This document shows positions 54,013 through 64,000 of a stretch of 64,000 nt of DNA, piece after piece. The stretch is from Candidatus Steffania adelgidicola (lineage in GTDB: Bacteria > Pseudomonadota > Gammaproteobacteria > Enterobacterales > Enterobacteriaceae). The DNA lies in contig NZ_CP045889.1 of the NCBI RefSeq assembly GCF_020541225.1, positions 744,001 through 808,000 of the forward strand, given 5' to 3'. The translations under genes and the position numbers were made by a program. Numbering within the stretch: the stretch's first letter is position 1; each line of letters starts with the position of its first letter. Below the pieces are notes generated by a model. It was not told where the DNA came from. It saw only the letters and a program-made list of their open reading frames with translations, and ran no database searches.

Positions 54013-55030
54013 ATATCTGTATTTTATGTTAATCTTATTTTTCTTTTTATTTATAATGGAATTATACTCCACAAACTATCTCTGTAGTCATATAGTATTT
54101 TAGAAAATACTGGAATATTAAGATGATAGTATCTCATGAGATAGGTTTGTATCCATTTCATAATATTCAAACCGTAGTCAAAGTACATAGTACTTTACAG
54201 TATTATAAGGAAGAAGTTACGGGGTATCCATGGATACTGATAGTATCAGTAGCAATAGGATTTTCCATTTTCTCTTTTAAAATTAATAAAATATGCACTT
54301 TTATAAACCAATAAAAAAAGAGATTATATATATCTGGATAATATCCAGTACTATATTAACTTATCCCCCCCTGCTAATAAAAACTGAAGATATTCTAAAA
54401 ACCACCATCGCATTCTTTTAAAAACATCAGATCATACTGCACAGATGCATTTGGCACTGTCTAGCAATAAACAGTGAGTTTTCAGTGGATCTTAACCCAA
54501 TTCAGAATAAGTAAAAAATATCCTAAAGAGGTGCCATCTTCATGTAGACTCTCTTTTTTAATTTAAATAAATTAATTTACAACAAGTCAATTAACAATAT
54601 TTTACAACTCCGTCATCACTATAAATTTACGATCGATAGTTGAGTTTTCATTTGATTAGATATTATATTAAGATAACTCAATATTATACAATAGGTTAAA
54701 TATTTTTTATCACTTCTGACATCTATAATTAAAACCTGATACACCGGAATAGCCTGGTGTCCTTAGAACGTGCTTTCTAGGGGTGAAAGAAGAAAATAAG
54801 AACCTTGACTATCAATGTAGTGATGCTGACTAGAATCAAGAGATTATTATTGAGTCTAATTGAAAGCATGTGTTTATTGGTTTTGATTATTATTTCTTCT
54901 TCATTATATACTTTCTAAGTCTTGTTTTTAGCTAAAAGCAAAAATGGTGCCATCTAAACTCTGTGCTTTTTAAAGCAGAGATTGTAGGGTGATCTGTACA
55001 ATTATTTCTTTAAAAGAGATGGTTCATATC
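54013..55030. other. Spacer between plsC and the parE relic
   Basis: 1 kb, AT-rich. Apart from a 63-codon frame at 54123-54314 nothing was recognised. sufI follows plsC in E. coli; no trace was seen. Confidence 0.45.
54123..54314 (+). CDS. Small ORF, possible YqjD/ElaB (DUF883)-like remnant
   Basis: 63 codons ending in a hydrophobic segment. GYPWILIVSVAIGFSIFSFK resembles the NPW...GAAIGVVLGVLL tail-anchor of ribosome-binding DUF883 proteins, but the upstream helical part is missing. No clear ribosome site. Could equally be chance. Confidence 0.2.
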   Translation: MIVSHEIGLYPFHNIQTVVKVHSTLQYYKEEVTGYPWILIVSVAIGFSIFSFKINKICTFINQ

Positions 55031-56932
55031 ATGACGCAATCCCACTATAACGCTAGGCGATAAAAGTACTGAGTGGATTGGAACCCATCCGACGTCAACC
55101 GAAGATCTATACCGATACCTCATCGCATAATCATCTTGGACAGGCAGTGATTAATAACAGTCTCGATGATGGCGCTTTCCGGATAAACCAAACAAATTAA
55201 GGTAATTTTACAGGCCGATCACACTCCTTACAAGTGACTGACAACGGTTGCGGTATACCGGTCGATATGCACCCAGAAACAGAGATACCGACAGTAGAAT
55301 TAATTCTATGTCGACTGCACGTTTGATAATAAATTTTTGAATAAAAGCTATCAATTTTCCGGCGGTCTTCACAGTGTAGGGATTTCAGTGGTTAATGTTC
55401 TATCTAGAACGCTTTACATTGAGCGTACGGCGCAATGGAAAAATTATCAGTTCATCTTTAAGAACGGCGATAAGATCAAGGTTCTTGGAGTGAACGATAC
55501 CTACCCTAAGCGTAATACTAGCGCTAACATCATGCATTTTTGGCGTAACTCGCGTTTTTTCGATAATCCCTGATTTTTAGGATCATCTTTGACCATTTAC
55601 TAAAATCAAAGACGGTATTATGTTCCGGATTGAAAAGTATCTCTCGCAATCAAGTAAATGATATTAAAAAATGCTGCGGCTATCAGACTGATCTGATACC
55701 TTATCTAAACGAATCGACCAATAATTTTATTAGGCATAATACCAGCGACTCACCTTTGTCAGGGCAGTACGGGGTGATACGGTAACAATAGAGTAGGCGT
55801 TGCTATGGCTACCGGAAGGGGCAACGATTGACAGAAAGTTATGTAAACTTAATACCTACCACACATGGCTAGGCCCCATGTGAATGGGTTTCATCATGGG
55901 TTGCTAGATGCAATATCTGAGTATTGCGAATACCGAAAAAGATTTTACCGTGAACAATGAAGCTGTCAGCAGACAATATTTGGAGACGCTATTCGTATGT
56001 GCTATGCATAAAAATGCAGGATCCACAGTTTGTTGGAGAAACTAAAGAGGGATTATCATCGCGGAAAATCACGGCCTTCATTTCCGTGGTAATAAAAAAC
56101 ACTTTCATCTTTTGATTAAACCAAAATATAACGGTAGCGGAAAAATTAGCGAAACTCGCTATTGCTGGTAAGCAGCGACGTCTGAAGGAGAGATAACAAG
56201 TATTGCGTAAAAATAGACTGCCGGGTCAACACTACCTGGAGAATTAGCCGACTGTCCTACTAAGAATTTAGCCGCTACAGAACTTTTTCTAGTCAAAGGA
56301 GTACAGATGGAGAATCGACTAAGCAGGCACGAGATCGTGAACATTAGACAATTATACCACTAAAAGAGAAAATCCTTGATACCTGGAGATTTGCGTTGAT
56401 GCAGTTCTAGCTTCATAGGAAGAACACGATATCTTGGTAGTGCTAGGTATCGTTCCCGATGGAAACGATTTCAGCCAACTTCTTTATGCAAAAACCTGTA
56501 TTTTGGCAAATGCAGACTCCACTAGGTTATATATTGTTATGTGCTTTATTTATGCGGCACTTTCGGAGAGTAGTAAAGAATGAATATTTTATGTAGCAAT
56601 ACCACCACTCTACCACATTGATTTAAGTGAAGAAGTCTATTCTTCTCTTGATAAGAAAGAAAAACTTAATATCCTAAATCTCTTGAAATGTAAAAAAAGG
56701 CATATCCCCACGTGCAACGCTTTAAATAACTGGGGGAAATGAATCCGGTACAGCTACACGAAACGACTCTCAATCCTACTACCGATTTCTTATTTAGTTA
56801 ACACTCAGAATCGACAATCTGAAGAAAACGCTAGCGGTGATGGATATGCTTCTGATAAAAACGTGCCAAAGACCGCCGGAACTGGCTGAGGGAAAATGGC
56901 GACGAAGTAAACATTTTGATTAAAAGTGATGA
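55031..56932 (+). pseudogene. parE: Full-length but shredded parE (topoisomerase IV subunit B)
   Basis: Pieces of ParE (630 aa) run in order over 1.9 kb, nearly the intact length. MTQSHYNA at 55031, then VLSGLEPIRRQP, IYTDTSSHNHLGQAVI, TDNGCGIPVDMHPETE (ATPase), VELILCRLH. One 78-codon open piece at 55337-55573 has SYQFSGGLHSVGISVVNVLS and KRNTSA. Then come HGLLDAISEYCEYR, the TOPRIM remnant TKQARDRE (about 56303-56326), LLCALFMRHFRRVVKN and finally VMDMLLIKT and RRNWLRENGDEVNIL near the 3' end. At least ten frame changes or stops. Large deletions are absent, so inactivation is by small lesions. Confidence 0.9.
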
Positions 56933-59409
56933 AAACTCCGGTATAGATAATATCTAGTTGAATATTATTCTTTCATCCTATTTTCATTACGGATAGTATC
57001 TCTTTATATCAATGAGACATTCTTGCAGCATAACAAAATAAAAAACTTCGAGGCTACAGTCATACTAGCAAAAATCATGGAAACTCACGCTCTATTAAAA
57101 ATAGAGTCTATAAAAGCTTCCTCATAGTCATAGCTATCAAGCAATCAATATTCCTTTATAAAAAATACGAACACTAGTACACTGAGACTAACACCCGTCA
57201 AAGCATACTGCTATACAACTAAATTTTCATGGTACATATAACATATGTATAAAGCAAATTAGTATTGTTATCCCTGATATGCCTGAATTAAATATTGGTG
57301 AAACAATGAGATATATTTAGACTTAGTACTGATACTATCGATTTAACTGCGTGTCTACTAGCTAGTAGCTCTATCTTCTGTCATCCCCTGAATATAACCT
57401 GACAAATCTATATTTGGTGGGGATAACGTATGTTATTAGAAAAGATGAATTCCTTGATTGAATCTATCTATATTCATTTTGTAATCCATACAATATTCTC
57501 ACTTTAAAGTAAGCGAAAATTTGCAAACTCTCGATGTAGTCTCGATGCGAAATAAGTGGTAAACCTGGAGCCTCATAATAGTTTATTGGGGGAGGTTTTA
57601 ATATATATCAATGTTTATATAAAGACAATCAGGTACGTTATTTTTAAAAAATACAACACTGAAATCTTGGTGCTTTTTGCTCTGTTTTTCCTAGAGCACC
57701 GATTCTAGGTCTATAGTTTTACGTAAATTATATATTTATTCCCTTTGTAATATGACGAAATTAGAAATTCTATTACGATAGTACATAACATCTCTAATCT
57801 CATCATGTTTATTTCTATAAGATGCAACAATCCTCATCACTATCATATAGTGCCTAGGCAGTTCATAGAACTGTATATGCACAACCTTATTCCACAAAAA
57901 TTATATCAATTTACAATATCAGTTTTATTCTATATTTTATAGTCTTGTTTTTTATTACAAGATTAGAAAATCCTTAACTTTATCCTATTTTTGAAAAACG
58001 GATAGATCACCTTAAATTGCAATCCTAGATTAATACAAAATCATTTAGTGACATTTAAATAGTTTATAGCCTCCCCACCCATGAACGGCATACCAGAATG
58101 ACCAGAAGAGTCATCAAGACCATATAAATTTACATAATTAAAACCAATCTGCAGATGATAATGTTCTTATCGATAAACTCGCCATCCACAACCCACTTAA
58201 ACACAATTTAAAAGATCAATCAGCATAGAATAAACATCAATACTCCGAACTCTTACAGCAACCCAGTAACCATTCACTCCTTGATAAAGGAGTGGGTATT
58301 AAATAATATAAGGTGTTGTCGTTTCATTAAAAAGAAATGAGAAACAATTATCTGCTAATCTTTCTTACACTGTAATTAAATTAAACTATTTACTTAGTGA
58401 TGAAGTGTGAATTTAATTATAGAAGTGAAGACATCATCATATATACCATCTCACACTCGTCACTATAATAACGCTAATTTTTTAGTGTATTATTCAACAC
58501 TCATACACTCACTAAAGCATACCGATTTTTTTTAATATAGTAATAAACTAAAGCAGTGCGCTATCAAAAGCTCTTTACATAAACGGTTCAACACATTTCA
58601 CGCTCCAGCATAGCTGCTTTCTCAGATAAACAGGCAAGAATCATGATGATTCAGTAAAATCTTTCAAAACATCTTGGATTTAGATACCAGGAAGCAGGCG
58701 TGCATTGTGAATTGCTGCATGCTAGAAATATAACTTTGTCTGATTGATCTAATACCGATTCTCAAGCAACGATAAAAACCTGATTGAAAAGAATAAGACA
58801 ATGCAGGAATGCATCTACAACCGCTAACCAATATTTAATCAAAAGAAAATAATCTCTATAGGGGATGGGTATGCTATTAAATCAGAAATAATATCATTTG
58901 TACATAATACAACACTTAGGCATTATCCTAAATGCTGTTAGAATTTTATTGTTTAATGCGTTTACTACACGGTCTGTTTAGAGACCTAATAAAAAATATT
59001 TAAAGATACGACCATCGTCTAGATGAATACTCCTTGCTTGCAGATGGAAAGGAATTATTATTATATTTTATCCTTGACCATTTTAACTATTATATACTTT
59101 GAAAGCCATGTTGTTATGTATAAAACTTAAGAGCACAGAGTGAACAGATAGTGGGTCTATAGTGTGTTAATCTGTTTATGAAATATTTCTTTACATTGCT
59201 TATAGATCTAAGATCGCAGAACTGATACCAAGTAACTATCACATTGCACTCGCTAGATTTAACCACGACAAGCGCAGATCACATCAATCTTTGTCATAGT
59301 ACATTTTGAAAAATATAGAATATACTTAATGAACTAATCTGAGTCACGACCGATCATGTCACTTGTTGCAGCTCAATCTTGACTCCCCATTTTTACGGGA
59401 AATCGAATT
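56933..59409. other. Long spacer upstream of arnB
   Basis: 2.5 kb, AT-rich, without a recognisable gene (ais lies beside arnB in E. coli). Hairpins at 57678-57698 (TGCTCT / AGAGCA) and 58275-58294 (CACTCCTT / AAGGAGTG, 4-base loop). CTTAATGAACTAATCT at 59325-59340 loosely resembles a PmrA-type repeat upstream of arnB, but the spacing is wrong for a confident call. Confidence 0.5.
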
Positions 59410-60549
59410 ATGTCTGAATTTTTGCCGTTCTCTCGACCAGCAGTAGGCGAGGCTGAGCTCGCCGCCGTCGGTGATGTCCTTCGGTCTGGCTGGATCACCA
59501 CTGGGGAAAAATGTGTACAGCTAGAACAAGCGTTTTGCCAATTAACTGGCAATCAACATGCCATTGCTGTGAGCTCAGCAACTGGTGGTATGCACGTCAC
59601 CCTAATGGCCTTGGGGTTGCGACCGGGTGACGAGGTTATTACGCCGTCACAAACGTGGGTGTCTACCTTGAATATAATCTGTCTACTGGGAGCTAAACCG
59701 GTAATGATTGATGTTGATCTCGACACACTTATGATCACGCCCACATTGATTGAAGAAGCTATTACCCCACTCACCCGCGCCATTGTCCCGGTTCATTATG
59801 CCGGAGCACCAGTTGATATTGATGCTATTCGAATGCTAAGTGAAAGGTATGGAATCCCGGTGATTGAAGATGCAGCACATGCTGTCGGAACTTACTATCA
59901 AGATCATCATATATGTGCAGTCGGCACCGCTATTTTTTCGTTTCACGCCATAAAGAATATCACCTGTGGAGAAGGGGGTATGGTGGTAACAGATGATGCT
60001 AAACTAGCAGAGCGAATTCGAAGTTTTAAATTTCATGGACTAAAAGTAGATGCGTTTGATCGTGGCGTACAAGCCCGTATCGCGCAGACTGAAGTGATGG
60101 CGCCAGGTTATAAGTATAATCTGTCAGATATCAATGCTGCGATTGCGTTAATACAGCTTGATAAACTGCCACAGAACAACGCGCGCCGTGCAGTATTGGC
60201 CCAGCAGTATTTATCTGGATTAGCTGATACGCCGTTTTCTCCCTTATCACAACCCGCTTGGAAACATCGCCATGCCTGGCACCTGTTTATTATCCGCGTT
60301 GATGAGCAGCAATGCGGTATTAATCGCGACAATTTAATGCAGGAACTGCAAAATCGCGGCATCGGTACTGGCTTGCATTTTCGCGCTGCTCATACCCAGC
60401 ATTATTATCGAAAGCGTTTTCCAGACCTCATCCTACCAGCCACCGAGTGGAATTCTTCGCGCGTGTGTTCATTACCGCTTTTCCCCTCCATGCATGATGA
60501 TGATGTCGAGCGCGTTATTACTGAGCTGCGTGATATTACAAAGGTTTGA
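59410..60549 (+). CDS. arnB: UDP-4-amino-4-deoxy-L-arabinose aminotransferase
   Basis: PLP enzyme making UDP-L-Ara4N from the 4-keto sugar with glutamate; part of lipid A L-Ara4N modification, which lowers negative charge and binding of cationic peptides. 379 aa, same as E. coli. Schiff-base Lys in [70 protein letters not shown] 59410 has a poor upstream Shine-Dalgarno. First gene of arnBCAD; one base separates it from arnC. Confidence 0.97.
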   Translation: MSEFLPFSRPAVGEAELAAVGDVLRSGWITTGEKCVQLEQAFCQLTGNQHAIAVSSATGGMHVTLMALGLRPGDEVITPSQTWVSTLNIICLLGAKPVMIDVDLDTLMITPTLIEEAITPLTRAIVPVHYAGAPVDIDAIRMLSERYGIPVIEDAAHAVGTYYQDHHICAVGTAIFSFHAIKNITCGEGGMVVTDDAKLAERIRSFKFHGLKVDAFDRGVQARIAQTEVMAPGYKYNLSDINAAIALIQLDKLPQNNARRAVLAQQYLSGLADTPFSPLSQPAWKHRHAWHLFIIRVDEQQCGINRDNLMQELQNRGIGTGLHFRAAHTQHYYRKRFPDLILPATEWNSSRVCSLPLFPSMHDDDVERVITELRDITKV

Positions 60550-60550
60550 A

Positions 60551-61531
60551 ATGACGACACCCATAAAATTTGATAAAGTTTCGATTGTGATTCCAGTCTA
60601 TAATGAGCAAGAAAGTTTGCCAGAATTAATGAAACGCATAGTAGCAGTCTGTAAACACCTGGATTCTGATTACGAAATTCTTCTGGTGGATGACGGTAGC
60701 ACGGACACCTCAACCACATTGCTAACAATAGCTGCAGAAACCCCAGGAAGCCATTTCATTGCGGTATTACTAAATCGCAATTACGGCCAGCACTCAGCTA
60801 TCATGGCAGGTTTTAGCCATGTAACTGGTGATTTAGTAATCACTCTTGATGCGGATTTACAGAATCCGCCGGAAGAAATCCCGCGGCTAATCCAGGTGGC
60901 AGCGCAAGGTTATGATGTCGTAGGTACAGTACGCCAAAATCGGCAAGATAGTTGCTTCCGAAGATGGGCGTCTCGTGTAATTAACGCTTTCATTCAACGA
61001 ACTACTGGAAAAGAGATGGGTGATTACGGCTGTATGTTACGCGCCTATCGCCGCCATATTATCGACACCATGTTACACTGTCAGGAGCGCAGTACTTTTA
61101 TTCCCATTTTAGCCAACACATTCGCCCGAAACACCATTGAAATACCAGTAATGCACGAAGAAAGAGCATTCGGCCATTCTAAATATAGTTTAATAAAGCT
61201 TATTAATTTAATGTATGACCTCGTTACGTGTCTGACGACTACCCCGCTTCGCATATTAAGCGTTATCGGCAGTGTTATAGCTCTACTCGGATTTGCATTT
61301 TCGCTTCTACTTATTACGTTACGCCTATGTCTTGGTTCCCATTGGGCGGCTGAAGGCGTTTTTATGCTCTTCGCAGTGCTTTTTATTTTTATCGGTGCGC
61401 AATTCATTGGTATGGGATTGCTAGGAGAATATATTAGCCGTATTTATAACGATGTACGTGCCCGTCCTCGATATTTCGTTGAGCGTGTAATCAGTCAAAA
61501 TTTAGTTTCGTCCGAACAGGAAACACAATGA
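60551..61531 (+). CDS. arnC: Undecaprenyl-phosphate 4-deoxy-4-formamido-L-arabinose transferase
   Basis: GT2 glycosyltransferase moving L-Ara4FN onto undecaprenyl phosphate at the inner membrane. 326 aa from ATG 60551 ([20 protein letters not shown]); the frame is open upstream, but this start fits E. coli (322 aa) and the AAAGGTTTGAA ribosome site. [25 protein letters not shown] (metal-binding DAD), [13 protein letters not shown]. Two C-terminal membrane segments (about 235-255 and 270-295) with [19 protein letters not shown]. Stop overlaps the arnA ATG by four bases. Confidence 0.97.
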   Translation: MTTPIKFDKVSIVIPVYNEQESLPELMKRIVAVCKHLDSDYEILLVDDGSTDTSTTLLTIAAETPGSHFIAVLLNRNYGQHSAIMAGFSHVTGDLVITLDADLQNPPEEIPRLIQVAAQGYDVVGTVRQNRQDSCFRRWASRVINAFIQRTTGKEMGDYGCMLRAYRRHIIDTMLHCQERSTFIPILANTFARNTIEIPVMHEERAFGHSKYSLIKLINLMYDLVTCLTTTPLRILSVIGSVIALLGFAFSLLLITLRLCLGSHWAAEGVFMLFAVLFIFIGAQFIGMGLLGEYISRIYNDVRARPRYFVERVISQNLVSSEQETQ

Positions 61532-63519
61532 AAGCTGTTGTTTTTGCTTATCATGATATGGGATGCGTAGGTATTAGAGCCCTTATTAGGGCACACTTTA
61601 CTATCGAAGCTATAATTATCCCACCTGATGTACCTAACGAGAAAATGTTTTTTGAATCGGTAGCACACCTTGCCGCAGAACACAATTTCGGCATTCCGGT
61701 GTTTTCACCGACCGATATTAACCATCCGTTGTGGATAGCTCGAATTAAAGCGCTCGCTCCGCACGTGATTTTCTCGTTTTATTATCGGCAGTTACTTTGT
61801 CAAGAAATTCTAGACATCCCGTCAATTGGCGCATTTAACCTACATGGTTCACTCTTGCCACGCTATCGTGGTCGTTCGCCATTAAATTGGGTGCTTCTTA
61901 ATGGGGAAAAAGAAACTGGTGTCACCCTACATCGCATGACAGTACGAGCAGATGCAGGCAATATTCTAGCACAGTGCAACGTGGTCATTACACCACAGGA
62001 TGATGCACCAAGACTCCACTACAAACTATGCGCTGCAGCAGACAATCTGTTAGAGAATATTTTACCGGCTATTCGTGAAGAACGGTTTATTGAGCTGCCA
62101 CAGGATGATAGTGCTGCGAGCTATGTAGGTCGCCGTACACCGGAGGATGGGTGCCTCTGCTGGAGTAAACCCGCCGAAACCCTAGCCAATCTGGTGCGAG
62201 CAGTGACTGAACCCTGGCCCGGCTCCTTCAGTTATGCCGGCGGAGAAAAGTTCATCGTTTGGAAAGCGCGTAAACGCCTCAACAACACTAAAACTAAACC
62301 CGGAACTGTCTTATCCGTCATTCCGTTTCTTATTGCCTGCGGCAGTGATGCTCTAGAAATTCAGACAGGACAAGGAAAGACAGGCGTGTATATGCAGGGC
62401 AGCCAATTAGCGCAGTCTTTAGGGTTAGTTAACGGCGCACTGCTAAACTCACGTCCTTTTATCAGCTATACACCCCCCCGTACCCGCGTGCTCATTCTTG
62501 GCGTCAACGGATTTATTGGTAATCATTTAACTCAACGCCTGTTGAGCAGCGAAAACTACGAGATTTACGGTTTAGATATTAGTACTGATGCAATCAGTCG
62601 ATTTATGATTAATCCATTTTTTCATTTCATCGAAGGAGATATTAGCATTCATTCGGAATGGATCGAATATCACATTAAAAAATGCGATATTGTTCTACCG
62701 CTCGTAGCGATTGCCACTCCCATCGAGTATACGCGTAATCCGCTACGTGTATTTGAACTTGATTTTGAAGAAAACTTAAAGATTATCCGTCACTGTGTCA
62801 AATATCAAAAACGTATTATTTTCCCGTCGACATCTGAAGTGTATGGTATGTGTACAGATGCACTATTTGATGAAGACCATTCCAACCTAATTGTTGGTCC
62901 TATTAATAAACAGCGATGGATTTACTCTGTATCGAAACAACTATTAGACCGTATTCTATGGGCATATGGCGAAAAAGAAGGATTGCGCTTCACTTTATTT
63001 CGCCCCTTTAATTGGATAGGACCAAGACTCGATAACCTGAATGCAGCACGTATCGGTAGCTCTCGCGCCATCACGCAGTTAATTCTGAATTTAATAGAGG
63101 GGTCACCGATCAAATTGGTGGATGGAGGTGCCCAAAAACGGTGTTTTACCGATATTAGTGACGGTATTGAAGCACTTTTTCTTATTATTGAAAACAAAAA
63201 GAATAATTGCGACGGTCAGATAATCAATATTGGAAATCCAGAAAATGAAGCCAGTATTCGGCAATTGGCAGAATTATTAATGGTAAGTTTTCAACGCCAT
63301 CCGCTCCGTCATAATTTTCCGCCCCTTGCGGGTCTACTCGATGTGGAAAGCAGTAGTTATTATGGTAAAGGTTACCAAGATGTTGAGCACCGCAAACCTA
63401 GTATACGTAACGCTAAACGCCTTCTGCACTGGACGCCTTTAGTTCCAATGCCACAAACTATTGATAAAACACTTGATTTCTTCTTGAGAACTATTGAACC
63501 AACTGGTGAAGCGAGATGA
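61528..63519 (+). CDS. arnA: Bifunctional UDP-GlcA decarboxylase / UDP-L-Ara4N formyltransferase
   Basis: 663 aa (E. coli 660). N-terminal formyltransferase domain, about 1-305: catalytic [20 protein letters not shown] and RADAGNIL. C-terminal NAD-dependent decarboxylase domain, about 315-660: Rossmann [22 protein letters not shown], catalytic [13 protein letters not shown] and [14 protein letters not shown], ending [15 protein letters not shown]. Seven C at 62466-62472 lie in codons PPR. ATGA overlap with arnC upstream, and the stop overlaps the arnD ATG (ATGA) downstream. Confidence 0.97.
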   Translation: MKAVVFAYHDMGCVGIRALIRAHFTIEAIIIPPDVPNEKMFFESVAHLAAEHNFGIPVFSPTDINHPLWIARIKALAPHVIFSFYYRQLLCQEILDIPSIGAFNLHGSLLPRYRGRSPLNWVLLNGEKETGVTLHRMTVRADAGNILAQCNVVITPQDDAPRLHYKLCAAADNLLENILPAIREERFIELPQDDSAASYVGRRTPEDGCLCWSKPAETLANLVRAVTEPWPGSFSYAGGEKFIVWKARKRLNNTKTKPGTVLSVIPFLIACGSDALEIQTGQGKTGVYMQGSQLAQSLGLVNGALLNSRPFISYTPPRTRVLILGVNGFIGNHLTQRLLSSENYEIYGLDISTDAISRFMINPFFHFIEGDISIHSEWIEYHIKKCDIVLPLVAIATPIEYTRNPLRVFELDFEENLKIIRHCVKYQKRIIFPSTSEVYGMCTDALFDEDHSNLIVGPINKQRWIYSVSKQLLDRILWAYGEKEGLRFTLFRPFNWIGPRLDNLNAARIGSSRAITQLILNLIEGSPIKLVDGGAQKRCFTDISDGIEALFLIIENKKNNCDGQIINIGNPENEASIRQLAELLMVSFQRHPLRHNFPPLAGLLDVESSSYYGKGYQDVEHRKPSIRNAKRLLHWTPLVPMPQTIDKTLDFFLRTIEPTGEAR

Positions 63520-64000
63520 AAAAAGTCGGTTTACGTATTGATGTCGACACCTGGCGTGGTACTCGTGACGGCGTGCCACGCTTACTTGAAATACTGGCAG
63601 CACACGAGATTCGGGCGACATTTTTTTTTACTCTTGGACCAGATCATATGGGGTGGCATCTCTGGCGCCTGATAAAACCACGATTTTTACTGAAGATGCT
63701 CCGCTCTCATGCGACTTCCCTTTACGGTTGGGATTTGCTGCTAACTAGCACTATCTGGGGGAGGAGAAAAATCGGCCAGGGGCTTGCCCTACAGATCCAA
63801 ACCGCCGCAAAAGAACATGAAGTAGGCCTACATGCCTGGGATCATTTTGCCTGGCAAACCTGGGCGGGAATGTGGAACCAGAACCAGCTAACTAAACAAA
63901 TTCGTCTAGGGACAGATGCACTTGCGGCAATTATCAAACAGAAGGTGACCTGTTCAGCAGTGGCGGGATGGCGCAGTAATGAGCGAATTCTGCAAGCTAA
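63516..64000 (+). CDS. arnD: 4-deoxy-4-formamido-L-arabinose-phosphoundecaprenol deformylase, partial
   Basis: Removes the formyl group so L-Ara4N can be flipped and attached to lipid A. 161 codons visible of about 300; the 3' end is outside. NodB-like carbohydrate esterase family: [19 protein letters not shown] with catalytic Asp, metal histidines in [14 protein letters not shown], then [13 protein letters not shown] 63516 overlaps the arnA stop by four bases. Nine T at 63621-63629 encode three Phe, a frameshift-prone tract, but the frame is intact to the window end. Confidence 0.95.
   Translation, partial: MKKVGLRIDVDTWRGTRDGVPRLLEILAAHEIRATFFFTLGPDHMGWHLWRLIKPRFLLKMLRSHATSLYGWDLLLTSTIWGRRKIGQGLALQIQTAAKEHEVGLHAWDHFAWQTWAGMWNQNQLTKQIRLGTDALAAIIKQKVTCSAVAGWRSNERILQA

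Noticed and set aside
59325..59340. PmrA-like CTTAAT repeat upstream of arnB
   Set aside because: The second half-site is poor and spaced 9 rather than about 11 bases from the first; not strong enough to list as an operator.

Overview
The window looks like part of the chromosome of a gamma-proteobacterium of the Enterobacterales that lives as an insect-type endosymbiont in mid-decay. Every intact protein recognised here has a close Enterobacterales counterpart (MrcB, GyrA, IleS, ManXYZ, OmpA, FabA, LonH, ArnBCAD). Several gene pairs keep the E. coli order: def-fmt, ribF-ileS-lspA-(gap)-ispH, ispD-ispF, fabA-lonH-(gap)-ompA, manXYZ next to yoaE, gyrA divergent from ubiG, parC-plsC, arnBCAD. 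Only about half of the DNA codes. Moderate-GC genes are separated by AT-rich spacers of 0.5-2.5 kb in which old genes can sometimes still be traced. No insertion sequence, prophage, CRISPR array or rRNA operon was seen. The species cannot be named from this window alone.

Layout. 1-5.2 kb: mqo (runs off the left edge), rluB, fmt, def, all minus. 6.5-12.2 kb: ribF-ileS-lspA as an overlapping unit, then ispH, plus. 13-18.3 kb: amiD and argI (plus), ndh (minus). 18.3-24.4 kb: a 6 kb gene graveyard holding a shredded btsT (yjiY) pyruvate transporter and its partner yjiX. 24.4-34.2 kb: tRNA-Asn tail-to-tail with mrcB, then pfkA, yciC and manXYZ (minus). 34.7-36.3 kb: yoaE (plus) behind a possible manganese-riboswitch-like leader. 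36.5-42.1 kb: gyrA, a deleted ubiG relic, ispF-ispD. 43.5-50.6 kb: fabA, lonH, ompA, murI (minus). 52.5-57 kb: parC relic, intact plsC, shredded parE. 59.4-64 kb: arnB-arnC-arnA-arnD (plus, arnD runs off the right edge).

Functionally, what survives is envelope and core metabolism: peptidoglycan (mrcB, murI, amiD), lipoprotein processing (lspA), phospholipid and fatty acid synthesis (plsC, fabA), isoprenoids by the MEP route (ispD, ispF, ispH), L-Ara4N modification of lipid A (arn), sugar uptake and glycolysis (manXYZ, pfkA), and quinone-linked respiration (ndh, mqo). What has been lost or is being lost: topoisomerase IV (parC and parE), pyruvate import (btsT/yjiX), the UbiG O-methyltransferase, and the neighbours normally found at rsmB, fkpB, matP and ftsB.

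The most informative observations are the joint decay of both topoisomerase IV subunits beside an intact gyrA; the loss of ubiG while two quinone-dependent dehydrogenases are kept; very long perfect palindromes with 0-1 base spacers lying in decayed DNA, one at a deletion scar inside btsT; and the possible riboswitch in front of yoaE. No plausible new defence or mobile system was found. Homology calls were made by reading translations against remembered E. coli proteins, not by a database search.
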